Source: an uncultured Bacteroidales bacterium
Lineage (GTDB): Bacteria; Bacteroidota; Bacteroidia; Bacteroidales; F082
Reading direction: 5' to 3'
Length of the DNA stretch: 45,368 bases
Assembly: GCA_900318265.1 (NCBI GenBank)
Contig: ONKA01000020.1
Location: forward strand, 1-45,368
Part shown: positions 18,101-25,239 of the stretch, piece after piece
Layout of the letters: the number at the start of each line of letters is the position of its first letter
Position numbering within the stretch: the stretch's first letter is position 1
Translations under genes and position numbers: made by a program
Notes under the pieces: model-generated
The model's database searches: none
What the model was told of the DNA's origin: nothing
What the model saw: only the letters and a program-made list of their open reading frames with translations

Positions 18101-19879
18101 TCCAAAGTCGGGCACGATGACCACACGTTTACGGTCGCTTAGTGAAATGGCCGATCCATTGACACCTTCGATTTGGCTTGTGATGCCAAACACCAGCAAG
18201 TCGTTGGTATGCAAGTCAAGGCTCAGGTTGGGCTGACGGTTGGTAGTCAACGTATGCAACTTGATGACATCGTAATCGATGGCCTCACGATAGGAATCCA
18301 CCACGTCGAAAAAGCGAGGCAAGGCCGTGGCCCACTTCGTCTCCGAGTCATACTCCACGTAACCCTCAGCTTGCAGACGAAGGAGCAATGCGATGACCTG
18401 TTCGATGGGATAGCCCAGATATGAGGCCAAGTCGCCAACGGCAAACTTCACCTGTCGATCCACGTTGTCGAAGCCTTGCAGGAACTTCTCGATACGTATC
18501 ATAGGATGGGATTGATCCAAACCTTGCAGACGCTTGAAGTCATCATGACGGAAATAGTTTACCGACACAACATCGCCCTCACTCACCGGGTTGACACCTT
18601 CCATCCTCCTGAAATACACCTGGTTGTCGTCGATGTCCCAATACATGGATTCGAGGAAGATATCAACGCCATGGAAATAATCATGGAAAGGCGCATCGCC
18701 ATAGTCTTTTTCCGAACGGAACGCCATCAACCGGCGCGTCTTATTGTCATAACGGAAACCAATGTCATTGTGGTAGATGGAATCCATCTCGATTCCCGAC
18801 AACGAATCGGTCAGATAAACACGCATGGCGGCGCGGTCCGACACCAGAAGCTCGTCCATCGACATCAGGAAACGGGGCGACTGAACCCTCACGACCTCCT
18901 TGCCGCCTTGGCGGAAATGGAAAACGGCTTTTTTGCTGACGCCGCCAAACACATCCACCTGGTTGCCCATCATACCAATACCACCCTCGAAGTCGATATT
19001 GTGCATCAAGTTAGAAATGGAATAATCAGAACGATACGACCTCACGCGAGGAAACATCGTTTTCTCGTTAGGCGCGTTCACCAACACTTTGTCCTCATAA
19101 CGGCACAAGATGTCCTGATTGAAATGTTGGCGTTCGTGGAAAATGGCCGAGTCGATAGTGTATTCCGAACGGCTGAGGTCGAGCTCGTAGAAATCAGGCA
19201 GGGTGACATATACAGTCGTTGGTGATATGTCGAAACGCGACCAGTCGGCCGTGCCCCCAGTGCCTTCCCACCTATTGCCGTCCAAGTAATACACTCCTTT
19301 GGTGTTCTTGAGTAGCGACTCATCCTTTTGCGAAACCAAGGCCAAAGTGCCATCAATAGAAAGTTCAAACTGATCCTTTGACGGGAAACCCCACAGGGCA
19401 TCACGGAGGGTCCATTTTGAGTTGCCTTTGGCCGACAAGACCTTGTCGACGAAGATGCCACGGCAAGAGGTAAGGTATTTGTCTACACCGTTCATCGACT
19501 TCTGCACCTTTGCATCGGTATAGCAGAGCCAGTTGTTCACATCTTTATGAGACAAACCTGCTGTAGGGAGCTTTTGCGCGATTTCAATGAAATTGAAGAT
19601 GTTGGCGTAGGCCTTGCCCCCGCTCTTGGCATGGAGACGTTCACAAAGACCCATGATGATGTTGGCTTCTTGATTGTCATAGTAGCTGTCCCACACCCCT
19701 TTGAATGACTGCATGATGGCAGCCGCATCTTCTCGATCCTGTTTCGCAGTGGAAGAGCTCAAATACGACGAAAGCTTGTCATAAAAAGCGTTCTTTTCTG
19801 TAGGGAAAAACGCCTGAGCAAATGATGGGACAACGCTCACGAAAAGCGCAAAAACAACAATCAAGATTCCTTTCTTCAT
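15182..19879 (-). CDS. 1565-residue exported beta-rich protein of unknown function
   Basis: I do not recognise a named family. The protein has a signal peptide (MKKGILIVVFALFVSVVPSFAQ), an alpha-helical N-terminal region (about 25-165) and a winged-helix-like segment near FAVGDLASYLGYPIEQVIALLLRLQAEGYVEY. About 1000 residues follow of regularly alternating beta-strands rich in Asp, Ser and Phe, such as GKLRFGLTEFDSDHFALDSRTFVADSANFLLY. That region looks like an elongated beta-groove or solenoid, reminiscent of OstA/LptA-type folds, but this is only inferred. No T9SS sorting domain or lipobox is present, so a periplasmic or outer-membrane-associated role is likely. The ATG at 19877-19879 was chosen over a TTG at 19897 that lies inside a heptamer repeat. 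It follows prmA on the same strand. Confidence 0.85.
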   Translation of the reverse strand: MKKGILIVVFALFVSVVPSFAQAFFPTEKNAFYDKLSSYLSSSTAKQDREDAAAIMQSFKGVWDSYYDNQEANIIMGLCERLHAKSGGKAYANIFNFIEIAQKLPTAGLSHKDVNNWLCYTDAKVQKSMNGVDKYLTSCRGIFVDKVLSAKGNSKWTLRDALWGFPSKDQFELSIDGTLALVSQKDESLLKNTKGVYYLDGNRWEGTGGTADWSRFDISPTTVYVTLPDFYELDLSRSEYTIDSAIFHERQHFNQDILCRYEDKVLVNAPNEKTMFPRVRSYRSDYSISNLMHNIDFEGGIGMMGNQVDVFGGVSKKAVFHFRQGGKEVVRVQSPRFLMSMDELLVSDRAAMRVYLTDSLSGIEMDSIYHNDIGFRYDNKTRRLMAFRSEKDYGDAPFHDYFHGVDIFLESMYWDIDDNQVYFRRMEGVNPVSEGDVVSVNYFRHDDFKRLQGLDQSHPMIRIEKFLQGFDNVDRQVKFAVGDLASYLGYPIEQVIALLLRLQAEGYVEYDSETKWATALPRFFDVVDSYREAIDYDVIKLHTLTTNRQPNLSLDLHTNDLLVFGITSQIEGVNGSAISLSDRKRVVIVPDFGRITFTKNQNFKFSGGIMAGMFEFFTKDSEFNYEDFSINMEKIDSLRFYARYDNHIIPVDGTLERLKGRLDIDYGDNKSSRYETPDYPIFHSEAEGFKFYRKINGGVFHPGNVDSVQTAADLDGKFYYSVYPFVVDSLNDLSMRKVRFDGELVSGGIMPNIEQPLVVMEDFSLGFVHQIGEDETASYPLYGDLGRFHNKVFLSRSGFFGEGKLDYQTSAFKSDQFMFYLDSVTAITNQFKMVPRDDGTGFPMASADALRLKWDIRLPELTTETIDKPICMYGDTYFSGKTTLSPDGYEADGKLRFGLTEFDSDHFALDSRTFVADSANFLLYSADTSNIAFSATNYRANVDFDAQKVKYDYLDQTSSLDFPMNQYICSLKEAEWDMATNSLHLYNPVESFGDYATATTYEELLEVHNNASKFISLVPEQDSLQFYSMNAEYDMTNYVIHAHDVKIIRVADAAVFPYMHDVDINAESKLEPINGDLLADTLNQFHLYKNAVVNIHSRNYYDAQGTWDYVNADGARTPILMDTIVPVGGITHGYAHISDTADFKLNTQFGFQGRLTLDASEELGYYDGKFALLAFEEPEIVAVEHVEDSLLVEMDEALSDSTGMEMPIVEDDFNPATEPMGMDTIASLNHWFVSATRIDPTSIRIPIDVERMREADERMTNGLYYELAIDGGYFGSFLTPKEGRKDLDETEPMNGVLWFDADSLRFVVSDETKYDTQLELDSRGVIKGHGSTGLGIDTPLATFVVHGDYTQYPNDSLTLQGINVFNAPVFDDAAMQAMAEVFANVSGESIDLTQTNFLPYYRSETNEEKTEELRKNIELAGGYPQIESSSDFYCNTIVIPDLKMVWNDKMHAFVSVGKIGLGNFGSHVVNKYVTGCVVFDRRLGNITYYFQDDMFQAYLNYNSGDGQFQVHCTFSDINQRLSETKEKNRTRTKDDKQFQYVAVPYESMLDFLNRLKYAGLSVGSF

Positions 19880-19883
19880 CAAA

Positions 19884-19918
19884 TTATCAATTATCAATTG
19901 TCAATTATCAATTATCAA
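19884..19918. repeat. tandem heptamer array TTATCAA between prmA and the 1565-residue gene
   Basis: There are five consecutive units: TTATCAA, TTATCAA, TTGTCAA, TTATCAA, TTATCAA. They fill nearly all of the 39-base gap between the prmA stop and the downstream ATG, the place where a ribosome-binding site would lie. Confidence 0.85.
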
Positions 19919-20746
19919 TTACTTAACAAACTCAGCAGCCACCCAATTATTGCGACTCAGGTGACGGCAATAGCGCAAGCCAAGACGCTCTGCCTCCGAC
20001 TTAATACTCTCCAAATCCTCAGTGTAGAACCCACTGAAGAAGATATGGGCATCGGGGCGCATGGCGTCCACATAATAGTGCATGTCGCGCAGCAGGATGT
20101 TGCGGTTGATGTTAGCCAGCACCACGTCGTATTGCCCCTTGATAGCCAAAGCGTCACCTAGCACAACCTCGATGTCGGAGATGCCATTCAACTCACAGTT
20201 GGTGAAGGCGTTGCGATAGGCCCACTCGTCGTTGTCGATAGCCACTGTTCGAGCAGCACCCAGTTTCTTGGCCAGGATGGCCAAAACCGCTGTACCGCTG
20301 CCCATGTCAAGCACTTCTTTCCCTTCGAAATCCGTCTCCAGCATCAGTTGGATGATTTGGGCGGTCGTCTCGTGATTGGCCGTTCCAAACGACATCTTGG
20401 GCTCGATGACCAGATCGAACTCGAAACTTGGGTCGGGCTCATGGAAAGGCGCACGCACACGGCAGCGTTCGTTGACCACCACAGGCTGATAAGAAGCCTC
20501 CCAGAGTTCGTTCCAGTCCTTATCGGGCATCTCCTCCACGTTCAGCAGACGGATGTCAGTGAATGACGGCTCCAGCAAGAGGTTTTCCACAGCCATATCA
20601 TCACGGCAGTCCTCCGAGCAATAGGCCTTCATGCAACGATCTTCGTCCATGAACGAATCGAAACCTATTTCTGCAAGCATCGTAATCAGCATGTCGTGCT
20701 GAATGTCGGATGACGGTGCAGTGAAACTATATTCAAATGTTTTCAT
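19919..20746 (-). CDS. prmA: ribosomal protein L11 methyltransferase
   Basis: PrmA trimethylates ribosomal protein L11 using S-adenosylmethionine. The 275-residue protein has the N-terminal L11-recognition domain (MKTFEYSF onward) and the linker WNELWEASYQPV. The methyltransferase domain contains EPKMSFGTANHETT, the SAM-binding LDMGSGTAVLAILAKKLGA (about 147-165) and the NPPY-type motif as VLANINRNIL. The usual GCGTGxLAI reads GSGTAVLAI, a mild change. The ATG overlaps the tpiA stop (ATGA, 20743-20746), so the two are translationally coupled. Longer in-frame starts inside tpiA were rejected. Confidence 0.95.
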   Translation of the reverse strand: MKTFEYSFTAPSSDIQHDMLITMLAEIGFDSFMDEDRCMKAYCSEDCRDDMAVENLLLEPSFTDIRLLNVEEMPDKDWNELWEASYQPVVVNERCRVRAPFHEPDPSFEFDLVIEPKMSFGTANHETTAQIIQLMLETDFEGKEVLDMGSGTAVLAILAKKLGAARTVAIDNDEWAYRNAFTNCELNGISDIEVVLGDALAIKGQYDVVLANINRNILLRDMHYYVDAMRPDAHIFFSGFYTEDLESIKSEAERLGLRYCRHLSRNNWVAAEFVK

Positions 20747-21522
20747 TCTTCGCCGATATGTGAGGCTTGGTCGCAAATGGAGACGAAGTCCTCAGCTTTC
20801 AGCGAGGCGCCGCCGATGAGGCCACCGTCGACATCAGGTTGCGAAAACAGCTCGTTGGCATTCTTGGCATTGCAGCTGCCGCCGTAGAGAATACGGATGT
20901 CGTCGGCTGTGGCTTCGTCGTAGTGTTCCTTGATCAACGAGCGGATGTAGGCATGCATCTCTTGAGCCTGCTCGGGTGTGGCAGTCTTGCCCGTACCAAT
21001 GGCCCAAACGGGTTCGTAGGCGATGATGGCATCGTAGATGGCATCGCCATCCAGGTGGAACAATCCTTTTTCTAGTTGTTCCTTGACAACTTCGAAATGG
21101 CGGCCTGCCTCGCGCTCTTCGAGCACCTCACCCACACAATAGATGGGCGACATATTGTTCTCAATCAGACGGTTGATCTTCTCGGCAAGGACTTCGTTGG
21201 TCTCACCGAAGTATTTCCTTCTCTCGCTGTGACCTACGATGCAGTAGTCCACATCGATGGACTTCAGCATCTTGGCAGACACCTCGCCAGTGTAGGCGCC
21301 TTTGTCGTAAGCGCTACAATTCTGTGCACCCACATTGAAACGCTGCTCATCGAATTCAAAGTCGGTCAACAGTTCAAGATAAGGGAATGGCGGGCAGATG
21401 ATGACTTCGCAATTCAGGTCATCCATCTCGTCAAGGCGGTCAAGGATGTCATCGACCAAGGTTTGGGCCTCATCGAACGTGAGGTTCATTTTCCAGTTTC
21501 CGGCTACGATTTTGCTTCTCAT
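20743..21522 (-). CDS. tpiA: triosephosphate isomerase
   Basis: This glycolytic TIM-barrel enzyme interconverts dihydroxyacetone phosphate and glyceraldehyde 3-phosphate. The 259-residue protein shows catalytic Lys11 in AGNWKMN, His98 in VGHSERR, Glu170 in AYEPVWAIGTGKTA, and the phosphate-binding ILYGGSCNAKN and GLIGGASL. In many Bacteroidales tpiA follows the DUF1599 and DoxX-like genes. Here those lie about 4 kb away, and prmA is the coupled downstream gene. Confidence 0.98.
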   Translation of the reverse strand: MRSKIVAGNWKMNLTFDEAQTLVDDILDRLDEMDDLNCEVIICPPFPYLELLTDFEFDEQRFNVGAQNCSAYDKGAYTGEVSAKMLKSIDVDYCIVGHSERRKYFGETNEVLAEKINRLIENNMSPIYCVGEVLEEREAGRHFEVVKEQLEKGLFHLDGDAIYDAIIAYEPVWAIGTGKTATPEQAQEMHAYIRSLIKEHYDEATADDIRILYGGSCNAKNANELFSQPDVDGGLIGGASLKAEDFVSICDQASHIGEE

Positions 21523-21590
21523 AACTATTTCGATTTAAAGATTTAAGATTCCTAATTTGAACGCGAGATTTGTTCTCACTATTAAAGTGC

Positions 21591-21598
21591 CAAAATTA
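21591..21598 (-). promoter_or_regulatory. Bacteroidota-type -7 promoter element for tpiA
   Basis: The minus strand reads TAATTTTGGC, matching TAnnTTTG, about 68 bases before the tpiA ATG. Confidence 0.55.
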
Positions 21599-21628
21599 CG
21601 AATTTTTCGTATACTAACTGATTTTTTC

Positions 21629-21636
21629 TACCTTTG
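21629..21636 (+). promoter_or_regulatory. Bacteroidota-type -7 promoter element for the outer-membrane barrel gene
   Basis: TACCTTTGCA is a strong TAnnTTTG match, 27 bases before the ATG at 21664. Confidence 0.65.
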
Positions 21637-21663
21637 CAAAACAAATCACAAACAGATGTAGAC

Positions 21664-22422
21664 ATGAAGAAGGCTTTTCTCTTTGTTTTTCTGGTTTTTG
21701 CAAGCATTCTTTGCTTCGCCCAAGACGAACTCCCCACGGTCGTCCCTGACCGTCCTGGCTATACGTGGGGCGCCGATGTGACACCTCATCAAAAACTGAT
21801 TTGGGATCATGGTTTTGGTTATGAAAAAACGCCCGAAGGAGCCAGCACTTTTACACTCAGCAGCAGCCTGCTCCGTTATGGTCTTTTCGAAAACATGGAG
21901 CTGCGTGTGGGCACCGACTTTATGATGTATAATGAGGGCGAAGCCATGGAACCTACATTCGGCATCAATCCGCTTACCATCGGGACAAAGCTGAAAGTCT
22001 ACGAAGGCTCTGGCATTCTGCCTTCCATTGGTCTGTTGGCCGAAGTACAATCTCCCCACGTAGGCTCTAAAGACCTGCTTCCCTCCCACCTTGCCCCGTC
22101 GTTGTATCTGATTTTTGAAAATCCCGTGACCGACTGGTTCGGATTATGCTATAATGTTGGTGAACAATGGAATGGAGAAACAGCCAAACCCACCACTTTC
22201 TTGGGCTTGTGCCTCTATTTCAGCTTCAACGACCAATTCGGTGCTTTTGTTGACTCCTACAACTATCTGAACTCGGAGGAAGGCAACCAATACATGAGCG
22301 AGATTGGCTTCACATGGCTCGTGTCGCGCCGCGTACAGCTCGACATTGAAGGTGATTTCGACCTGCAGAACTTCGGCAAGTATTACGCCATTGGTTGCGG
22401 CGTATCGTGGATGATCAATTAG
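21664..22422 (+). CDS. outer-membrane beta-barrel transporter-like protein
   Basis: The 252-residue protein has a signal peptide (MKKAFLFVFLVFASILCFAQ). It then shows DRPGYTWGADVTPHQKLIWDHGFGYEK and alternating amphipathic strands to a C-terminal strand ending GVSWMIN. The opening DRPG...V....G..Q.E.G..Y and the pattern LRYGLFENMELRVGTDF resemble the MetA-pathway/phenol-degradation-type transporter barrels (PF13557). The substrate cannot be inferred. It has its own promoter. Its stop lies three bases from the stop of the convergent esterase gene, with no terminator hairpin between. Confidence 0.8.
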   Translation: MKKAFLFVFLVFASILCFAQDELPTVVPDRPGYTWGADVTPHQKLIWDHGFGYEKTPEGASTFTLSSSLLRYGLFENMELRVGTDFMMYNEGEAMEPTFGINPLTIGTKLKVYEGSGILPSIGLLAEVQSPHVGSKDLLPSHLAPSLYLIFENPVTDWFGLCYNVGEQWNGETAKPTTFLGLCLYFSFNDQFGAFVDSYNYLNSEEGNQYMSEIGFTWLVSRRVQLDIEGDFDLQNFGKYYAIGCGVSWMIN

Positions 22423-22425
22423 TCT

Positions 22426-23388
22426 TTATTTCACCCGAATTTTCCTTCCGGGCCAAAGCTTGACAGTCTTCTTGAATTTGTTGAGTTTGCAGATGATGGA
22501 GACCGTGGTGTAGTTTTCCACCGCGATCTCGGCCAAACTCTCGCCGCGTTTTATAACATGGTACTTCTTCTTGTCACGAAGCGGCGGATACACTGCTTCC
22601 ACCACGTTGACGACAAAGTTAGCGTCCATATCGTTGTATGCATCATCAATCAGTTCCGACGACATGGAATATGACCTGTTGACGGGGCGGCCCTTGTCGA
22701 GCAGTGAATGTGAGAACAGCCATTCGTAGGTTTGTCGTAGGTAAAAGATGCGTGCCAATCGGCCATGGTTCTCGCCTTTCAAGCGGTCATAGATGAGTCG
22801 CGTGGTGTCGCCGCACGAGCGCATGGAGTCAACCACACGGTCGGAACATGAAACAGGCGTCAATTCATCAGCTGTACCATGGATAATCCAAAGTGGCAAG
22901 GTCGTCAAACCACATAGGTCGTTGTGTGGCAACCCGCCGCACATGGCCATGGCCGCCGCTATCTTGTGGGGATATTTCGACGCCACGTTCAAAGTGCCCC
23001 AGCCTCCCATACTCATGCCCAAAACATAGAAGCGATTGGTGTCCACCTTGTAATGGTTGTCAATCCAGTTGTATAGATTCATGACTTTTTCGGGGTCCCA
23101 AGGCTCTTCAGGCGTCTGTGGGGCAGCCACAATGGCATTGATGCGGCGTCCACGGAACAAAGCATCGATACAACCATAACGCAACACCATCTCCAAAGAG
23201 TCGCCACTGAGACTCTTTCCATGCAGGAACATCACCAAAGGTACCTCCTCCGCTTTTTCGTAGTTGTCGGGAAGATAAAGCCAGAAATCGTAGCCGTCCT
23301 CGATGAAACCGCGACATGCCATCAGTTGCGCCTTTGTGGTCAGAGGCAACGTGAACAGCATCAGTATGAGGAACAGCAACTTCTTCAT
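22426..23388 (-). CDS. exported alpha/beta-hydrolase (esterase) with C-terminal LysM domain
   Basis: The 320-residue protein has a signal peptide (MKKLLFLILMLFTLPLTTKAQ) and a PHB-depolymerase/feruloyl-esterase-like hydrolase domain. Visible catalytic residues are Ser126 in LGMSMGGWG, Asp174 in HGTADELTP and His208 in GENHG, with the oxyanion region FLHGKS. Residues about 275-320 form one LysM domain (YHVIKRGESLAEIAVENYTTVSIICKLN...LWPGRKIRV), which in other proteins binds peptidoglycan or chitin-type glycans. The fusion suggests an esterase acting at the cell wall. It is the last gene of a five-gene run, 12 bases after the thioesterase stop. The start was taken at MKKLL; a start four codons upstream is also possible. 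Confidence 0.9.
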   Translation of the reverse strand: MKKLLFLILMLFTLPLTTKAQLMACRGFIEDGYDFWLYLPDNYEKAEEVPLVMFLHGKSLSGDSLEMVLRYGCIDALFRGRRINAIVAAPQTPEEPWDPEKVMNLYNWIDNHYKVDTNRFYVLGMSMGGWGTLNVASKYPHKIAAAMAMCGGLPHNDLCGLTTLPLWIIHGTADELTPVSCSDRVVDSMRSCGDTTRLIYDRLKGENHGRLARIFYLRQTYEWLFSHSLLDKGRPVNRSYSMSSELIDDAYNDMDANFVVNVVEAVYPPLRDKKKYHVIKRGESLAEIAVENYTTVSIICKLNKFKKTVKLWPGRKIRVK

Positions 23389-23400
23389 GGTTGGTCTCAA

Positions 23401-24165
23401 TTAGGTTTGATCGGCAAAAACCGCTTTGCAGCGACAGACCTCAATGGGCTTGTCGTCGTTAGGTCCCGTCTTTACCAATCTTATACAATATTCATTTTCA
23501 GCCGTTTGTTCGCGATAACAATCCAACTTGTCGCCTTGATGTGCCTCGGCCACATAGGCAATTTCGAACCTTTTCAGCCGATGTTCGCGATACCAAGCGA
23601 TGTCCCAAAGATCAAGCACATGCTCGATGTACTTCACCGAGTTGACGTGTCCATTGATGTCGATGTCGTTGTAATTCACATCAATAGTGCGCACCAATTC
23701 GTCGTTTCCCGACATCTTCACGCGACCGCCTTTCTCAATGGGGCAAGGCTTATCGTCCACTATCCAGTCGTTGATGGCACCATTGTCAATGGAATAGATA
23801 TCGGTAGGCTGCCGCGTCTCCGTATCAATCATCGCCCAAATGGAACGGCCGTAACCATAAACCTTTCCTTTGCCGTCCGACACGCAGAAGTTACGGCTGG
23901 TGAAGAACTTCATGGCACTTTCCACCCAGGTTTCAATCGTAAAACGCTCATACTGCGCAGGCATCTCCTCCATCTCGATGGCAAGTCTCGAAAGCACCCA
24001 TGAGCGCTGAATGGTCATCAGGTATTTCATACCGAAGCCTCGGTCGGTGGAATGGAAATCGGCGGCATTCAGCATCTGGTTGCCCAAATGGCCAAGGAAC
24101 ATCCTTCCCGAGAAATCGCAGTGGAAAGGTTCTGCTATGAATTCGTATGTGCCTATTTTATTCAT
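23401..24165 (-). CDS. acyl-ACP thioesterase
   Basis: The 254-residue protein is a double-hotdog thioesterase of the FatA/FatB-like family, which releases fatty acids from acyl carrier protein. The first hotdog shows GRMFLGHLGNQMLNAADFH and WVLSRLAIEMEEMPAQYERFTIETW. The second has the catalytic Asn-x-His in NYNDIDINGHVNSVKYIEH (about Asn171, His173). The start shares one base with the stop of the permease gene (TAATG), which indicates translational coupling. Together with the esterase it gives the operon a lipid or ester-metabolism flavour, although the permease does not obviously fit. Confidence 0.93.
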   Translation of the reverse strand: MNKIGTYEFIAEPFHCDFSGRMFLGHLGNQMLNAADFHSTDRGFGMKYLMTIQRSWVLSRLAIEMEEMPAQYERFTIETWVESAMKFFTSRNFCVSDGKGKVYGYGRSIWAMIDTETRQPTDIYSIDNGAINDWIVDDKPCPIEKGGRVKMSGNDELVRTIDVNYNDIDINGHVNSVKYIEHVLDLWDIAWYREHRLKRFEIAYVAEAHQGDKLDCYREQTAENEYCIRLVKTGPNDDKPIEVCRCKAVFADQT

Positions 24166-25235
24166 TATGCATTGATTCTAACACGTGGATCAATAATCCC
24201 ATAAATGATATCTACAACGATATTCACGATGATCAGCATGACAGCAATCAGCAGCACCGCGCCCATGATGACCGGGAAATCATATTTGTCCAGTGCGTCG
24301 ACCACCACCACACCAATACCTTTCCAGTCGAAGACGTATTCGACGAAGACGGCACCTGCCAACAGCGAGGCAAACCAACCCGAAACTGCCGTCACCACAG
24401 GATTCAAGGCGTTGCGCAAGGCATGAACGCAGATGACACGCCAAGGCTTCAGGCCTTTGGCACGCGCTGTACGCACATAATCCATCGACATGGCTTCGAG
24501 CAAGGATGTGCGCGTCAGCTCCGTCACAACTGCCAATGGACGCATACCAAGTGTCAAGGCAGGTAAGATAAGGTTGCGCAGGCTGAGGAACTCTCCCCTG
24601 CCGTATTCATCAACCGTGTAAAGGCTGCCCGTCATGCTCAAGCCAGTATAGTGTTCGAGCAGGAAACCGAAAATCCATGCCATCAAGATAGCAGCAAAGA
24701 ACGAGGGCAGCGACATGCCTATCGTAGTGATAAACAAGGTTAGCTTATTTATGAACTTGGTGTTGATGACTGCAGCTAAGATGCCGATAATCAGTCCCAA
24801 AACCAAAGCGATGGAAATTGACACGGCCGCCAACAACAGGGTATTCGGGAAGGCCTCGCCTAAGATATCGGAAACCTTTCGCTTGCTTTGGTATGACATG
24901 CGCAGATAAGGTCCTTTCAGCACGATGGCTGTCGCGCCAACGGTCGCCAGTTTGGCATAATGTCCGATTTTGTCAAGCTTTTGCGTGCCTTTGGAGACAT
25001 TGTAGAACGATATGGGAACCAAATCGTTTAGATAGTCGACATATTGTTTTCCAAGGCTTTGGTTCATGCCTAGTTCCTCGCGTATGGCATTCACCGACTC
25101 TTGATCGGCACGTTGGCCAAGCATCATTTGGGCAGGATCACCGGGTAGGATATTGAACAGGAAGAACACCAGCGTCGCGACACCCCAAAGCACCGCGATA
25201 CCGTATAATAATTTCCTGATCACATAAGCACCCAT
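24165..25235 (-). CDS. DppB/OppB-type ABC transporter permease
   Basis: The 356-residue membrane protein starts MGAYVIRKLLYGIAVLWGVATLVFFLFNILPGDP, the characteristic first helix of dipeptide/oligopeptide/nickel ABC permeases. It has about six transmembrane helices and the ATPase-contact EAA loop EAMSMDYVRTARAKGLKPWRVI near residues 244-265. The family normally pairs with a second permease, two ATPases and a binding protein. None of those is in the window, so it either works with partners elsewhere or has been recruited into this operon. It begins four bases after the DoxX-like gene. Confidence 0.93.
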   Translation of the reverse strand: MGAYVIRKLLYGIAVLWGVATLVFFLFNILPGDPAQMMLGQRADQESVNAIREELGMNQSLGKQYVDYLNDLVPISFYNVSKGTQKLDKIGHYAKLATVGATAIVLKGPYLRMSYQSKRKVSDILGEAFPNTLLLAAVSISIALVLGLIIGILAAVINTKFINKLTLFITTIGMSLPSFFAAILMAWIFGFLLEHYTGLSMTGSLYTVDEYGRGEFLSLRNLILPALTLGMRPLAVVTELTRTSLLEAMSMDYVRTARAKGLKPWRVICVHALRNALNPVVTAVSGWFASLLAGAVFVEYVFDWKGIGVVVVDALDKYDFPVIMGAVLLIAVMLIIVNIVVDIIYGIIDPRVRINA

Positions 25236-25239
25236 GTCG

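Noticed and set aside
19884-19918. The heptamer array as a CRISPR or an origin-type iteron cluster
   Set aside because: Units are contiguous without spacers, only five copies exist, and no replication initiator gene or AT/GC-skew evidence supports an origin.
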